DNA of 7,441 bases from T1Sed10-49 sp046498405 (GTDB taxonomy: Bacteria; Actinomycetota; Nitriliruptoria; Euzebyales; Egibacteraceae): the NCBI GenBank assembly GCA_046498405.1, contig JAWOAS010000200.1, forward strand, positions 1 to 7,441, in the 5' to 3' direction. The notes under the pieces are model-generated. The model searched no databases, was not told the DNA's origin, and worked only from the letters and a program-made list of their open reading frames with translations. The translations under genes and the position numbers were made by a program. Shown in pieces: positions 7,041 through 7,441 of the stretch. Each line of letters begins with the position of its first letter. Positions within the stretch are counted from its first letter, which is position 1.

Positions 7041-7043
7041 ACG
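7036..7043. other. Chimeric junction between high-GC and low-GC DNA
   Basis: Left of this point the minus-strand frame encodes the transporter's outer domain in GC-rich codons. Right of it another minus frame encodes an RND pump with A/T-rich codons. Pump homology runs to ...LQKPLALTV, whose last codon is 7040-7042, and stops where its family normally continues with IGG. Both genes are cut mid-domain with no repeat, insertion sequence or integrase between them. Best read as an assembly or library chimera. Confidence 0.8.
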
Positions 7044-7351
7044 GTAAGTGCCAGTGGTTTCTGCAGCTCCGAGCCTATGTCGGTGCCAAAAAGGAAAGGC
7101 GTCATAGCCAGTATGGTCGTAAGGCTGGTCATGATAATGGGCTTAAGTCTCCTGGCCCCTCCTTCATATATAGCTTCTTTTAAACCCAGTCCTGATCGCC
7201 GCAGGTGATTGATGGTGTCTATCTTCAGGATAGAATCGTTTATGATTATACCTGCCATTACAATAATCCCTATCATAGACATAAGATTGACTGTTCCTCC
7301 GAATAAGCTTAAAAGCAATAAAGCCCCTGCAATGTCAATGGGTATTACGAC
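7040..7351 (-). pseudogene. Internal fragment of a Bacteroidota-type RND efflux transporter
   Basis: About 104 residues match the C-terminal membrane domain of HAE1/CzcA-like RND pumps, which export drugs or metals by proton antiport as inner-membrane trimers. In order: IPIDIAGALLLL, GGTVNLMSMIGIIVMAGIII, NDSILKIDTINHLRR, GGARRLKPIIMTSLTTILA, then GSELQKPLALTV. This corresponds to the region of E. coli AcrB around its last transmembrane helices (NAILIVEF, RLRPILMTSL). The wording NDSILKIDTIN and GSELQKPLAL suggests a Bacteroidota pump. The fragment starts and ends abruptly. Upstream, at 7418-7420, its frame meets a TAA, whereas a real pump would continue for hundreds of residues. Codons are A/T-rich, unlike everything to the left. 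It is foreign to the main genome and not functional as it stands. Confidence 0.8.
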
Positions 7352-7441
7352 GTATGAAATAAGCATCACCGAGCCGAATATAGGTATCGGCGAGGTATTT
7401 ACTACTTTCCGAATCGGTTACGCTTAAATATTTCCTAAACC
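7344..7441 (-). pseudogene. Fragment resembling a Bacteroidota TPR protein
   Basis: In a different minus-strand frame from the RND fragment, the last bases read FRKYLSVTDSESSKYLADTY and then IRLGDAYFIRRN, before a TGA at 7335-7337. The spacing of 'Y-L...ADTYIRLGDAYF' is that of a tetratricopeptide helix pair and resembles TPR proteins of Bacteroidota, where a 'RIGDCYF' type motif is common. Only about 32 residues are visible, so family assignment is tentative. Codon use is similar to the RND fragment. The frame leaves TPR character just where RND homology starts, implying a second breakpoint at ~7344-7352. Confidence 0.4.

Noticed and set aside
6222..7208. Plus-strand 328-codon open frame
   Set aside because: It is antisense to the transporter gene, crosses the chimeric junction and has no recognisable domain.
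5240..7369. A 709-codon minus-strand frame that looks like an RND-fusion protein
   Set aside because: Only its first ~110 codons are RND. The rest is an out-of-frame shadow of the transporter gene plus the intergenic repeats, joined by the break at ~7040.

Overview
The window is a high-GC bacterial chromosome fragment with a chimeric low-GC tail. From base 1 to about 7040 the sequence is extremely GC-rich, and its coding frames show strong G/C preference at third codon positions. The methionine synthase has actinobacterial features: a GLNCATG and GGCCGTTPAHL zinc site, the SGLLVKSTVVM cobalamin loop, and a C-terminus ending in HHPEAKYFN. A member of the Actinomycetota is the best reading; a deep-branching class such as Thermoleophilia is possible, but the sequence alone does not settle this.

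Layout, left to right. (1) The 3' part of a TPR-repeat protein with a C-terminal helix-turn-helix, + strand, 1-1083; its start lies outside the window. (2) A small acidic NTF2/SnoaL-like protein, - strand, 1182-1670. It converges on gene 1 and diverges from metH across a 103-nt gap. (3) A complete, intact metH, + strand, 1774-5253, 1159 aa. It is a cobalamin-dependent methionine synthase with homocysteine, pterin, cap, B12 and activation domains, apparently read from a leaderless promoter. (4) A 307-nt intergenic region, 5254-5560, holding two perfect copies of a 55-bp repeat, each able to fold into a hairpin. (5) A 61-aa hypothetical protein, + strand, 5561-5746, with a near-perfect Shine-Dalgarno. 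(6) A NicO/RcnA-like nickel/cobalt transporter, - strand, 5763 to about 7040, converging on the small gene and missing its N-terminus.

At about 7040 the composition drops abruptly to moderate/low GC and the transporter gene is cut mid-domain. The next ~310 nt encode, on the - strand, an internal piece of a Bacteroidota-type RND efflux pump. At about 7344-7352 that frame is replaced by another out-of-frame piece that looks like a Bacteroidota TPR protein. Three unrelated partial genes are joined with no mobile-element sequence between them, so the last ~400 bases are most simply an assembly or library chimera and not a biological rearrangement.

The true chromosome part is housekeeping plus accessory: B12-dependent methionine synthesis beside a putative Ni/Co transporter. 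A cobalt link is possible in principle, but the two genes are convergent and separated by another gene, so no operon connects them. I found no defence system, CRISPR array, RNA gene or clear new multi-gene system. The most interesting native signal is the paired 55-bp hairpin repeat downstream of metH.
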